Origin: Saccharibacillus sp. JS10
GTDB lineage: Bacteria > Bacillota > Bacilli > Paenibacillales > Paenibacillaceae
Reading direction: 5' to 3'
Assembly: GCF_024436065.1 (NCBI RefSeq)
Contig: NZ_JANFNS010000006.1
Location: forward strand, 3,031 to 67,030
DNA: 64,000 nt
In this document: positions 17,789 to 26,079 of the stretch, in pieces
Layout of the letters: every line of letters begins with the position of its first letter
How positions within the stretch are numbered: the first letter of the stretch is position 1
Notes under the pieces: model-generated
Database searches by the model: none
What the model saw: only the letters and a program-made list of their open reading frames with translations
Told to the model about the DNA's origin: nothing
Translations under genes and position numbers: made by a program

Positions 17789-18646
17789 TTATGGATTCCA
17801 GATCCGCTTCACATTATCAAAAGCAATCCGCGTACCCGTCAGGCAATCTTCCATGCCTTCGTATTCAATCGATAGAAAGCCGTCATAGCCGGAAGATCGG
17901 ATCAGATCGATCAATGCGACGAGATCCAGATCGCCTTGCCCGGCGATTGCGCCGCGCAGATAGTTGCCGCCGCTGCTGCGGAACCAGCCTTCGCCAGGAT
18001 TGCGATGAGGAGGGCGAATATAGAAGTCTTTGATATGCACCATTGAAGCATAAGGCAGATTGTTTGCTACAGCTGTCTGTGGATTTTCATCGACGCAGAC
18101 AAAATTGCCGACGTCGAGCGTCGTGCGGAAATTAGCACGGTCTACCGCATGGACCAACGTCTGTACACGATCGCTGGCTTGGATATAATAACCGTGATTT
18201 TCTACGCTGGTGATGATCCCGTACTGCGCCGCATGATCGGCGATCCGGCGACATGCCGATGCCAAACGTTCCAAATCTTCATTGAAAAGCAAGATTGAAG
18301 TGTCTTCGCGCGAAGCCACGTCATGACGCATCCGCTTGATCCCAAGCCTTGCCGCGCGGTCTACTTCGGATATGACACGAGCGATTTCGGCTTCATAGCT
18401 AGCTTCATCTTTCGTAATGAAGTTCGCGCCGATCGCATAATTCGAAAGTTCCAGCGAAAGGCTGTTTGCAAGTTCAATCAAGCGGGCTTCCAGATGAGCG
18501 TCTTCGCTAAAATCAAATCCGAGACCTGGCACAAGCTCGATATGCGATGCGCCAAGTTCAGCTACCCAATGAAATACGTCTTCGATCGTCATTTTGCTTT
18601 GCTGCATAGCTTGATACAGACTGTACGAACTAATCCCGAGTTGCAT
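17789..18646 (-). CDS. Sugar phosphate isomerase/epimerase (TIM barrel)
   Basis: 285 residues from the ATG at 18646, with AAAGGAG about 12 bases upstream; an upstream in-frame extension to 18679 runs over that site. Xylose isomerase-like TIM barrel with expected metal-site strands: HIELVPGLG, VENHGYY (Glu/His), TLDVGNFV (Asp), MVHIKDFY (His/Asp) and FLSIEYEGMED (final Glu). Cytoplasmic enzyme acting on a sugar, sugar acid or cyclitol. Last gene of a leftward operon with another isomerase and a dehydrogenase. Confidence 0.88.
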   Translation of the reverse strand: MQLGISSYSLYQAMQQSKMTIEDVFHWVAELGASHIELVPGLGFDFSEDAHLEARLIELANSLSLELSNYAIGANFITKDEASYEAEIARVISEVDRAARLGIKRMRHDVASREDTSILLFNEDLERLASACRRIADHAAQYGIITSVENHGYYIQASDRVQTLVHAVDRANFRTTLDVGNFVCVDENPQTAVANNLPYASMVHIKDFYIRPPHRNPGEGWFRSSGGNYLRGAIAGQGDLDLVALIDLIRSSGYDGFLSIEYEGMEDCLTGTRIAFDNVKRIWNP

Positions 18647-18697
18647 AAGAGTAAGGTTCTCCTTTCGAAGTGAAATCAAACGTTTAATCTTGTGAAA

Positions 18698-19588
18698 TTA
18701 AGCTCGGTATTTTTGGATAAATTGAACGGCTCCCGCAATATCGGCGGCTGGATCATCGCCAACTTCGCGTTCAATCGTCAAATAACCGGTATAGCCGATA
18801 TCTTGGAGTGCTTGAAAATACGCATCGAAATCGACATCGCCTTCGCCCGGCGGGAGTTCGATAAAGTCTGCACCGCCCGAAGCCATATCTGCGATCGCGG
18901 TATGATCCATCTTGTCATAACCAAGATAGCCGTATACTTGCTTCGGATTCACTTCGCGCAGGCGACGACCGTCTTTTACATGCGTATGCACGATGTAATC
19001 TTTAAGGGTATGTACGCCGCGCACCGGATCATCGCCGGTTACCATAACCATATTCGCAGGATCGAAGTTGACGGAAACGCCTTTTGTGCCGAGAGTATCT
19101 AGGAAACTTTTCAAATGAGCGGCAGGTTCCGGACCGGTCTCGATTGCAAAATAAGCATTCATGCTGCTGGCATAACGACTCAGTTCTTCGCAAGCTTGCT
19201 GCATCGCGGCGTAAATAGCACTATTTCGATCATCAGGAACGATGCCGATATGGGTCGTCACGATATTCGTTCCGAGTTCGAGTGCAAGATCTAAAATCCG
19301 TTTGGATTTCTCGATTTTCGCGGCATTGACCGAAGCATCTTGAAACCCATGCCCTGCCAAATCTCCGCAAAGTGCGGAAATATCCAGACCTAGCCCATCG
19401 ATCAGACTGCGTAATTCGCGGCGCTGTGTACTTGTCAGATTATCAGGGTCCATCTCGCCGGATACCGCGTAAATCTGAACGCCTTCTGCGCCTACGTCTT
19501 TGGCTTTTTGGAGCCCTTCAGCAATCCCGATCCCGAAGCTGTCGACGATCACTCCGATTTTGTTCGTTAAGCGTAATGAATGGTTCAT
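18698..19588 (-). CDS. Sugar phosphate isomerase/epimerase (TIM barrel)
   Basis: 296 residues. Same fold as its downstream neighbour but clearly different in sequence: VQIYAVSGE, ALCGDLAGHGF, TTHIGIVPD, FAIETGPEP (Glu), NFDPANMVM (Asp), VHTHVKDG (His/Asp) and LTIEREVG (final Glu). GGAGGG precedes the start. It lies between the Gfo/Idh/MocA gene and the second isomerase with gaps of 12 and 51 bp, so the three form one operon. The two isomerases probably catalyse successive steps. Confidence 0.9.
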   Translation of the reverse strand: MNHSLRLTNKIGVIVDSFGIGIAEGLQKAKDVGAEGVQIYAVSGEMDPDNLTSTQRRELRSLIDGLGLDISALCGDLAGHGFQDASVNAAKIEKSKRILDLALELGTNIVTTHIGIVPDDRNSAIYAAMQQACEELSRYASSMNAYFAIETGPEPAAHLKSFLDTLGTKGVSVNFDPANMVMVTGDDPVRGVHTLKDYIVHTHVKDGRRLREVNPKQVYGYLGYDKMDHTAIADMASGGADFIELPPGEGDVDFDAYFQALQDIGYTGYLTIEREVGDDPAADIAGAVQFIQKYRA

Positions 19589-19600
19589 CCAAAACCCTCC

Positions 19601-20659
19601 TTATAATGAAATTTCGCGTCCTTCTTTCGCCGATTGATAAATCGCGTTCAAAATTCGGATCATCTCAACACCGTCTTCAACCGGGCATAGATTCTCGACT
19701 TTACCTTGGCAGACTTGGACAAAATGATGAATTTCCCGCTTAAAGCTATCTGTAAAATCAAAGCCCGGCGTTGTCAGTTGCGGATCGATATTGACTATCG
19801 TGTTATGGCGTTCGGTTGCAATCGCGAGTTTCGGTTCGATCTCGGCGCCGCCACGTTCGCCAAACACGTCAATTTGCGCAGAGTCTTTGCGAGCATGTAG
19901 GGAGAAGCTCACATCAACCATGAGCGAAGCGCCATTTTCAAAACGGATCATCGCGTTCGCCATATCTTCGACGGTATTGATCGAAGGATCAAAATCGGCA
20001 GCTTGATAATAATCGTAATGTTGAATCTGAGAACGGTTGCCGAGTTTGCGATACGTGTTGCCGCTGACCGAAATCACTTTGGGTTTGCCCATCAAATACC
20101 AACACAGATCAATCACGTGAACCCCGATATCGATCAAAGGCCCACCGCCCGAACGTTCTTGATCCGCAAACCAACCTCCCGGATTTCCGAGACGACGGAT
20201 GAGACTCGCTTTTGCATAATATAAGTCACCCAGATCGCCAGCATCGATAAATCGTTTTAAAACTTCGATATTGGTGGCATGACGACGAACGTAACCGACT
20301 TGCAACACTTTGCCGGTTTGCTCAACCGCTTGTTGGACAGATCGCGCTTCTTCGACCGTTTTACATAAGGGCTTTTCGCATAATACATGTTTGCCTGCGT
20401 GCAAAGCAGCAATACTGATTTCCGCGTGTGAATTATTCCATGTGCAAATACTGACCGCATGAATATGAGGATCGGCAAGCAGTTGATGATAATCTTCGTA
20501 TATGCCTTCAATCTGGTACTGCGAAGCAACCTGCTCGGCGCGTTTGAGATTGAGATCGCATACAGCGACTAATTTGACCTCAGGATGCGAAGCATAAGCT
20601 TGCAAATGCGCGTCAGAGATTGAACCGCAGCCAATTAATCCGATATGAATTTTTTCCAT
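19601..20659 (-). CDS. Gfo/Idh/MocA family oxidoreductase
   Basis: 352 residues from ATG 20659; an ATG at 20671 is also possible, but it is only 4 bases from the ribosome site AAAGGA. GLIGCGSISDAHLQAY is the coenzyme turn, CEKPLCKT the EKP motif near residue 95, and GGPLIDIGVHVIDLCWYLMG holds the Asp/His of the active site. NAD(P)-dependent dehydrogenase of a sugar or inositol-type compound. First gene of the leftward catabolic operon; an AraC regulator gene is divergent 112 bp away and likely controls it. Confidence 0.92.
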   Translation of the reverse strand: MEKIHIGLIGCGSISDAHLQAYASHPEVKLVAVCDLNLKRAEQVASQYQIEGIYEDYHQLLADPHIHAVSICTWNNSHAEISIAALHAGKHVLCEKPLCKTVEEARSVQQAVEQTGKVLQVGYVRRHATNIEVLKRFIDAGDLGDLYYAKASLIRRLGNPGGWFADQERSGGGPLIDIGVHVIDLCWYLMGKPKVISVSGNTYRKLGNRSQIQHYDYYQAADFDPSINTVEDMANAMIRFENGASLMVDVSFSLHARKDSAQIDVFGERGGAEIEPKLAIATERHNTIVNIDPQLTTPGFDFTDSFKREIHHFVQVCQGKVENLCPVEDGVEMIRILNAIYQSAKEGREISL

Positions 20660-20771
20660 AATAAGCTTCATCCTTTCCTTTATATCGAGAGGCGATATGT
20701 TATATTTGTTCAGAATAGATGATAGATACGTCTAATTTAGCACAGCTTTATTCAAGGAGAGAATGTTATAG

Positions 20772-21632
20772 ATGTCAAAATATATGGACTATACGATCAG
20801 CCGAAGCCCGATTCGCGTGCTGACGCCTTCTGTCGATACGACAAGACTTCGGATTCAATCGGCAATTCTCGTTAATGCCGGGCATTTGCCGGGACGGACA
20901 ACGCCTCGAAGTAACGCTACATTTCATCACTGGGCGATAGTATTGATCACAGGAGGAAGCGGAACTTATCGAGTGAACCAAGAAGAAGTGCAGACCGTAC
21001 AAGCCGGTTCGTGGTTTTGCTTATATCCTGGAGCCAGCTTCGATTACGGCCCGCTTCCGGGTGAGTATTGGGACGAATATTATTTTACTTGTTCAGGTGC
21101 GCGGGTTGCAGAATGGCGAGAAAACTTGCTGCCAGCATCGGGTATCGTTCAGGAGTGGAGAATCGACGAAATTATGCTGCAGCGGATGGAAAATATGCTG
21201 AGATTGATCGATAGCGGAACACCTGACCATCTAGACCGAGCTGCGCTGCAATTAGAAAGTTTTTTATATGAATTAGTATTCGACGAAGCAGGGGTAGAAG
21301 AAGCAAAACGAGAACGGTTAGCCGAGCAGATTATCGAAGACATCCAGCGTTTGCGGCATCTACCTCCGACTGTGGAACAGATTGCGGCTATTCATCATAT
21401 TTCGGTCTCTACGCTGCGCCGAATCGTGCAAAAATATACCGGTTATCCGTTCAATGAATTTGTCCATCGATTACGTACCGCTGAAGCCCGTAATATTTTG
21501 CTCAATACCGAACTAAGTGTCAAAGAAATCGGAGAAAGACTTGGATATTCGGATATGTTTTATTTTTCTCGCGTTTTTAAACGGATTACCGGCGTCTCTC
21601 CGAGAGAGTATCGAAACCGGGTGGGTCCTTGA
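20772..21632 (+). CDS. AraC family transcriptional regulator
   Basis: 286 residues. The N-terminal cupin-like sensing domain (about residues 40-150) has HHWAIVLITGGSGTYRVN. The C-terminal double helix-turn-helix (residues about 185-286) has VEQIAAIHHISVSTLRRIVQKYTG and the AraC signature IGERLGYSDMFYFSRVFKRITGVSPREYR. AAGGAG is 12 bases before the ATG. It is divergent from the three-gene sugar operon and probably switches it on when a sugar binds. Confidence 0.92.
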   Translation: MSKYMDYTISRSPIRVLTPSVDTTRLRIQSAILVNAGHLPGRTTPRSNATFHHWAIVLITGGSGTYRVNQEEVQTVQAGSWFCLYPGASFDYGPLPGEYWDEYYFTCSGARVAEWRENLLPASGIVQEWRIDEIMLQRMENMLRLIDSGTPDHLDRAALQLESFLYELVFDEAGVEEAKRERLAEQIIEDIQRLRHLPPTVEQIAAIHHISVSTLRRIVQKYTGYPFNEFVHRLRTAEARNILLNTELSVKEIGERLGYSDMFYFSRVFKRITGVSPREYRNRVGP

Positions 21633-21681
21633 AAAGAAAGGCGTAAAGCTGATAACGAAAGCGTTTATCCACAAGTCTTTA

Positions 21682-21710
21682 TTGGTTTTTTTACCAGTCA
21701 CCGTTATAAT
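21682..21710 (+). promoter_or_regulatory. SigA-type promoter of yutD
   Basis: TTGGTT, 17-bp spacer, TATAAT, about 130 bases before the yutD start. Confidence 0.72.
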
Positions 21711-21838
21711 GAATGTAGATGGATGTCTAATCTTATGATTTATTGAATAGTAGCAAAGTATAACGTCAGAAAGATATAGGTTGAAAGATAGAACATAGAC
21801 TGTGAACGGTGAGCGTTGCGGTAGGGGAGGGAAATTCG

Positions 21839-22612
21839 TTGTTTCAAATCGGTGGTAAAGTATACGAAATCATGATCGACTACAGAAACGGCTGGAATGC
21901 AGAAGCGTTTCGTGGCAGATACAGTGAAATTTTAGAACGTTATGATTACATCATTGGAGACTGGGGCTATAATCAACTGCGCCTCAAAGGCATGTACCAC
22001 GATGGACAATCCAAGATCGCAAAAGAATCCCAATTTTCTTTTACAACCGATTATATTACCGAACATTGTAATTTCGGATGCGCTTACTTCGTAATTCGCA
22101 AAGTCAAAGACATGAAAGATGTCAAAGACCCGGAAGAAGCGGCGCAATATCAAAACTTGGATGAAATCAAAGAACCGGTGCGCGAATATCGCGTAACGCA
22201 AAAATCGAAAGACAAAGAAGCGGCGAAAGAAAAAGGCGAGCAGCCCGCAGCGAAAGAACGCAAAGAACATCGAGGTCGCAATAATAATGATCGAGATGCA
22301 AAAAATTCGCGTCATGCAGATGCGCCAAGCGAGACGGAATCGAAAGATAAATCGCAAGGGAATTCAGGCAAAAAGCAAGTCCAACGCGGCGAGCGTCCTA
22401 ATCGGGACAAGTCTAAAAACGCCAACGGCGAATCACATTCCCGCAATCGCAAACGAGAAGATCGCAACGCGGATAAAAATTCGGGCAACGATCAACGTCC
22501 TAGCGGCGAAAATCGTTCGGGACAGCGTCAAGGTAACGCAGAACGAACGAGCCGGGAAGCTTCGGCATCTTCTGCACCTGCAAATCCGGCAGCGCAATCA
22601 CGTACGGAATAG
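21839..22612 (+). CDS. yutD: YutD family protein with long charged tail
   Basis: 257 residues from a TTG at 21839, eight bases after the strong ribosome site GGGGAGGG; a GTG at 21809 has none. Residues 1-110 match the YutD domain (DUF1027): FQIGGKVYEIMIDYRNGWN and YIIGDWGYNQLRLKGMY. YutD is small and of unknown function in Bacillus. Here about 140 extra residues follow, made almost only of Lys, Glu, Arg, Asn, Ser, Gln and Gly (e.g. RGRNNNDRD, RGERPNRDKS). Such a tail is disordered and resembles RNA-binding tails; that is inference. nadK converges from the right, as yutD lies near other Fe-S/NAD genes in Bacillus. Confidence 0.88.
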   Translation: MFQIGGKVYEIMIDYRNGWNAEAFRGRYSEILERYDYIIGDWGYNQLRLKGMYHDGQSKIAKESQFSFTTDYITEHCNFGCAYFVIRKVKDMKDVKDPEEAAQYQNLDEIKEPVREYRVTQKSKDKEAAKEKGEQPAAKERKEHRGRNNNDRDAKNSRHADAPSETESKDKSQGNSGKKQVQRGERPNRDKSKNANGESHSRNRKREDRNADKNSGNDQRPSGENRSGQRQGNAERTSREASASSAPANPAAQSRTE

Positions 22613-22645
22613 TCTATCCAGATCGAATACGTATAGAAAAGAAAA

Positions 22646-22685
22646 AGCAAAAGCGGCTCTCCCAAGAGCCGCTTTTGCTTTTTCT
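22646..22685. terminator. Bidirectional terminator between yutD and nadK
   Basis: Perfect 15-bp stem AGCAAAAGCGGCTCT/AGAGCCGCTTTTGCT with a 4-base loop, flanked by A-rich and T-rich runs. Confidence 0.95.
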
Positions 22686-22722
22686 ACATCTACCGGATTT
22701 TTGTAAACTGATTAAACGTCGT

Positions 22723-23523
22723 TTAGCCAAGGAAAGCTTCACGAACCCGATTCCAGAACGGAAACGGACGGTAACGAGCGAAACTGATTTTTTGACTCGA
22801 TACCCGGCAACGTACCGATACGAGATCGTCGATCGTCAGATAACGGTGATCCATAGTCAAAATGAGACGTTGGTCTTTGCGCGAATAAATATCGCAATGA
22901 TGATGCTTCGGCAAAACAAGAGGGGAACCGAGAGTACGGAAAACCCGGTTGTTGATCGAAGCAATCTCTGCAATCTGCAAAGCTTCAAGCGTCGGGTGCA
23001 TAATCGCACCGCCCAGACCGCGATTGTAAGCGGTACTGCCAGACGGCGTAGAAACGCAGATGCCGTCGCCTCGGAACATTTCGAATACTTCGTCATTGAT
23101 GTCGATCTGCACGACCATGGTCGCTTCGGCACCTTTGATCGCAAATTCGTTAAGCACGGTATGCGTAGACGTACCCGATTTACGTTCGATTTCAAGCTCT
23201 AACAGCGGGTACTTGACCATCTTCGGCCCTAATCCGCCTTCGCCGGCACCTGACATAAATTCGATCAGTTCCGGTAAATCTTCGGCTTTCCAATCCGCGT
23301 AAAAGCCCAGATGCCCTGTGTGCACGCCGACAAATGCAATCTCGGGAATCCGGTCGATAAACGAATGAAACGCATGAAGCATGGTTCCGTCTCCGCCGAT
23401 CGAAATTACGATTTCCGGTGATTCGGAATCCATCTCAAACCCTTTTTCGGCTGCGAGTGTATGAAATTGTTGGCTGAGGTCGATCGATAATTGGTCGCCA
23501 CGGTCCAGTACATAGTATTTCAA
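22723..23523 (-). CDS. nadK: NAD kinase
   Basis: 266 residues from a TTG at 23523 that has AAAAGGAG ten bases upstream and gives the family length (267 in Bacillus). An upstream TTG at 23562 lacks a site. The motifs are all present: ISIGGDGTMLHAFH (GGDG), THTVLNEFAI (NE/D), RGDGICVSTPSGSTAYN, and FVGVHTGHLGFYADW. The enzyme phosphorylates NAD to NADP in the cytoplasm. Confidence 0.95.
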   Translation of the reverse strand: MKYYVLDRGDQLSIDLSQQFHTLAAEKGFEMDSESPEIVISIGGDGTMLHAFHSFIDRIPEIAFVGVHTGHLGFYADWKAEDLPELIEFMSGAGEGGLGPKMVKYPLLELEIERKSGTSTHTVLNEFAIKGAEATMVVQIDINDEVFEMFRGDGICVSTPSGSTAYNRGLGGAIMHPTLEALQIAEIASINNRVFRTLGSPLVLPKHHHCDIYSRKDQRLILTMDHRYLTIDDLVSVRCRVSSQKISFARYRPFPFWNRVREAFLG

Positions 23524-23804
23524 CGATTGAACGCTCCTTTTCTCGGAGTTTTGCTTTGCCAAGCACGCCGATGCCTTTTCCCGTTCATTTTAACATGTTC
23601 AAGAGATGGAAGCGCGGAAAACTTTTTTTTGTAAATTTTATCCTTAATTCTTTTGGAAAGCGGTTGCAAAATCGCTTTATTTTTTGATGAACTGTGATAG
23701 AATAAAAAAACCAAACTTTTAACTGCTTATCTCGTTCTTTTGACGGATGACAGGGTTCGCATATCGACATTTGTCCTTAAATTTGATACGGACGGAGTGG
23801 TCAC

Positions 23805-23900
23805 ATGAGTGTTGTTACAGCAATTATGGTGTGTGCTTTCGTATACGTAATCCGTATTTCTCATGAACATATTGGGGAAGAGGAGTGGAGCGGATATTGA
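23805..23900 (+). CDS. 31-residue mini-protein, hydrophobic N-terminus
   Basis: A short frame from ATG 23805 to TGA 23900, with GGAG seven bases before the start. The peptide begins MSVVTAIMVCAFVYVIR, a short membrane-like helix, and ends in a charged, acidic tail (HEHIGEEEW). It has its own intrinsic terminator 50 bases downstream and a free-standing position between nadK and the globin gene, as expected of a real small gene or of a small RNA. I do not recognise it. Confidence 0.55.
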   Translation: MSVVTAIMVCAFVYVIRISHEHIGEEEWSGY

Positions 23901-23950
23901 GTTTGAAGTAAATTCGATTAACGTGGGTTCCGGGGGACGGGTACACGGTC

Positions 23951-23987
23951 AAAAAGGCGTGGAGGTTAATCCTCGACGCCTTTTTGC
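23951..23987 (+). terminator. Terminator after the mini-ORF
   Basis: AAAAAGGCGTGGAGG/CCTCGACGCCTTTTT with a TTAAT loop, followed by TTTTTGC. No other gene upstream on this strand could use it, which supports transcription of the mini-ORF. Confidence 0.88.
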
Positions 23988-24114
23988 ATTTTTCCTTTTA
24001 AACTATGTATAAAGACTCCTCTGCAATCTTCTTGCGTTTGCTATAATAGAAAAAGGTTAACGATTGAGCAGGAAGCCAAGGTCGTGACCACGAATGAAAA
24101 AGGAGACAAAGGCA

Positions 24115-24495
24115 ATGGATGTTGAACAAACGATTTATCAGCAACTCGGCGAATCGGACGGGTTGCGGACTATTATAGAAACCTTTTACGAGAATGTAGG
24201 AAACGAGCCGCTACTCGCTCCATTATTTCCTGAAAATATGGCACCCGTGATTGAAAAACAACATCAATTTTTGACGCAATTTTTTGGAGGCCCGCCGTTA
24301 TTTTCGGAAAAGCACGGGCATCCGATGATGCGCGCGAGACATATGCGTTTTCCAGTCACCAACGAACGTGCCGATGCGTGGTTAGCTTGTATGAACGCGG
24401 CTTTGGAGCAAAACAATGTCGAAGACGAGCTGCGTGAATTTGTAATTGCCCGTCTGCAAGGTCCCGCCTATCATTTTGTGAATACTCATTCTTAA
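24115..24495 (+). CDS. Truncated haemoglobin (group II, YjbI-like)
   Basis: 126 residues from ATG 24115, nine bases after AAGGAG; ATG 24094 sits before that site. The pattern fits 2/2 globins: TIYQQLGESDGLRTIIETFYENV, LAPLFPEN, QHQFLTQFFGGPPLFSEKHGHPMMRARHMRFPVT with the proximal haem His in the RARH(M)RFP region, and a final helix. Group II globins bind oxygen or nitric oxide in the cytoplasm. An extended -10 (TTTGCTATAAT, 24038-24048 region) lies 70 bases upstream. Confidence 0.9.
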   Translation: MDVEQTIYQQLGESDGLRTIIETFYENVGNEPLLAPLFPENMAPVIEKQHQFLTQFFGGPPLFSEKHGHPMMRARHMRFPVTNERADAWLACMNAALEQNNVEDELREFVIARLQGPAYHFVNTHS

Positions 24496-24534
24496 AGTTC
24501 CGCCATTTATGATTCAGAAAGAGGGCTTACGATC

Positions 24535-25236
24535 ATGGAAATCGATCCGCTGTTTCAAATTACGACCTCCTGCGTGTGCTGTGAACTGACTTTTCAAACG
24601 AGCCGCGTTCGGCCGAGTTTCAAACAGACGATCCGGCGCGACGCCGATTTTTGCGCTTATTATAAAAATGAAAATCCAGACTTTTACGTGGTTCGCGTCT
24701 GCCCGCATTGTGGCTTTGCTTTTACCGAAAACTCGGCAAGTAAGCTAAGCGCGGATCAACGGAAGTCGTTTGAAGAAAAAGTCGGAGCTACAGCCAAAAA
24801 GAAAGATTATGCAGGCAAACGCAGTTTGGAAGCAGCGCTGGAAACGTACAAGTTAGCATTGATCTGCGCGCAAGTCATTGGTGACAAAGAACGGATTATC
24901 GCTAGCTTTTTGCATCATATTGCATGGTTGTATCGGTATGCGGGCAACGAAGAACAAGAACGGCGCTTTATCGGATTTTCGCGAGATTCATATGTAAAGG
25001 TCTACGAGACCGAAGCCGCAGGTCCAAACGATGCGCGGCTTATGTACTTGATCGGAGAGTTATGTCGACGCGTAGGCGACTTCAACGAAGCGGTACGTTG
25101 GTTCTCGCGCGTAATTCACGATCAACGCATCATGGATGCGGGAATGATTCGCGCTTCGCGGGAACAATGGGCGACGCTTCGCGAAGATATGCTGGCTCGG
25201 AAAATGGAATTGCCGACAGAGATGTTGGAATCTTAA
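24535..25236 (+). CDS. DUF2225 family protein, zinc-ribbon type
   Basis: 233 residues. The N-terminus carries two Cys pairs: SCVCCEL near residue 13 and CPHCGF near residue 58, consistent with one zinc site. The rest is helical and TPR-like (DKERIIASFLHHIAWLYRYAG; AGPNDARLMYLIGELCRRVGDFNEAVRWFSRVI), the arrangement of the DUF2225 family. Function is unknown; it may be a protein-interaction adaptor. It follows the globin gene by 39 bp and may be co-transcribed with it. Confidence 0.82.
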   Translation: MEIDPLFQITTSCVCCELTFQTSRVRPSFKQTIRRDADFCAYYKNENPDFYVVRVCPHCGFAFTENSASKLSADQRKSFEEKVGATAKKKDYAGKRSLEAALETYKLALICAQVIGDKERIIASFLHHIAWLYRYAGNEEQERRFIGFSRDSYVKVYETEAAGPNDARLMYLIGELCRRVGDFNEAVRWFSRVIHDQRIMDAGMIRASREQWATLREDMLARKMELPTEMLES

Positions 25237-25262
25237 AAAACTTGTTTTCTAATTTTGAATGC

Positions 25263-25310
25263 AAAAAGAGCGCTCAGCCTAATTCGCTGAGTCGCTCTTC
25301 TTTATTTTTA
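25263..25310 (+). terminator. Terminator after the DUF2225 gene
   Basis: AAAGAGCG-CTCAGC stem with GCTGAG-CGCTCTT, loop CTAATTC, followed by CTTTATTTTTATT. Confidence 0.85.
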
Positions 25311-25370
25311 TTATCTTTTATCCTTTATGTCCTTGCTCTTAACCTTTTGCCTTCCACCCACAGGCGCACA

Positions 25371-25485
25371 GGGCGTAGGAATCGTTCGTTAAGAAAGCCT
25401 TTGCAGACGGGAAGCGACCTACAGCTTCCAATCCCAGCTTCCCGGCTGCAACACGCGACCGTACGAACGATCCCGAAGCCCGCCC
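25371..25485 (+). repeat. Nested palindromic element, copy 2
   Basis: Outer arms GGAATCGTTCGT and ACGAACGATCCC; inner arms CAGACGGGAAGC and GCTTCCCGGCTG. The order GCGTAGG, arm, AGAAAGCCTTTG, inner stem, GCAACACGCGACCG, arm, CCGAAGC is shared with the copy at 51.9 kb, while the arms themselves differ. The element fills the gap between a rightward and a leftward gene. Confidence 0.8.
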
Positions 25486-25501
25486 CGCCTACCTACCTCA
25501 C

Positions 25502-25732
25502 TCACTTCACCACTGTATCCGTCATCAGATAATCATCATCGCAATCCAGCACCGTAAGCCTTCCGTGACAACAAGGGAACACGGTCAGCCTTTTTTTGCC
25601 GGTCTGAATATCTTTGATTTCCGCAGGACGGATCGGCAACAACACATTTTCCGCTCCGCAAAACGGACATTTCGGTACAGTCAGATCGCCCATGACCTGA
25701 TCGTAAGGCAACGCTTTTTCAAAAGGGATCAT
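25502..25732 (-). CDS. Small Cys-rich protein, likely zinc-binding
   Basis: 76 residues. CPFCGAE near residue 22 and PCCHGRLTVLDCDDD near residue 53 provide four to five cysteines suited to a zinc ribbon. No membrane segment. I do not recognise the family. It starts three bases after the upstream 61-residue gene and is surely co-transcribed with it. Confidence 0.7.
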   Translation of the reverse strand: MIPFEKALPYDQVMGDLTVPKCPFCGAENVLLPIRPAEIKDIQTGKKRLTVFPCCHGRLTVLDCDDDYLMTDTVVK

Positions 25733-25735
25733 GAA

Positions 25736-25921
25736 TTAATTCTTCCCTTCAGCGTTGTCTTCAGACGATGGAGTTGCCGCTTCAGCCGCTTCTTGTTTGG
25801 CGAGTTCAGCGAGCTTTTGCATCAAGATATGCTGCGGCATATGCATCAAATGTTCGATCGGAACATTGAGTTGTTTGGAAAGTTTGATCGCCGTGTCCGG
25901 CGAGATTTGTAGAGGTCTCAT
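25736..25921 (-). CDS. Small conserved-looking protein, function unknown
   Basis: 61 residues. The body MRPLQISPDTAIKLSKQLNV looks like a short helix-turn-helix-type fold, followed by HMPQHILMQKLAELAKQEA and an acidic disordered end. GGAGGGAAG lies upstream of the ATG. Coupled to the Cys-rich gene three bases downstream. Family not recognised; it could be a partner of the zinc protein or a small DNA-binding protein. Confidence 0.65.
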   Translation of the reverse strand: MRPLQISPDTAIKLSKQLNVPIEHLMHMPQHILMQKLAELAKQEAAEAATPSSEDNAEGKN

Positions 25922-26079
25922 TATGTCTTCCCTCCTATGTTAGATTTGGCTTAATAAGACGTATTCGCTATAGTTATACTGTACCATGAGGGATTGGCAA
26001 ACACCATATGAGTCTATCGAACACCAGATAGCGGGGAATTGACGTTTACATATTTCAAAAAAGAAAGGTGATAACGACA

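Noticed and set aside
21665-21673. Perfect DnaA box TTATCCACA
   Set aside because: A single 9-mer with no companions or AT-rich unwinding region; expected by chance in a window of this size.
22287-22706. 139-residue basic open frame overlapping yutD
   Set aside because: A shifted-frame shadow of the charged tail of yutD that also runs through the terminator.
22675-23202. 175-residue open frame opposite nadK
   Set aside because: Antisense to a highly conserved enzyme and without a ribosome site or recognised motif.
24924-25532. 202-residue Arg-rich open frame spanning the end of the DUF2225 gene and the palindromic element
   Set aside because: It crosses a terminator and a structured repeat, has no ribosome site and no family features.
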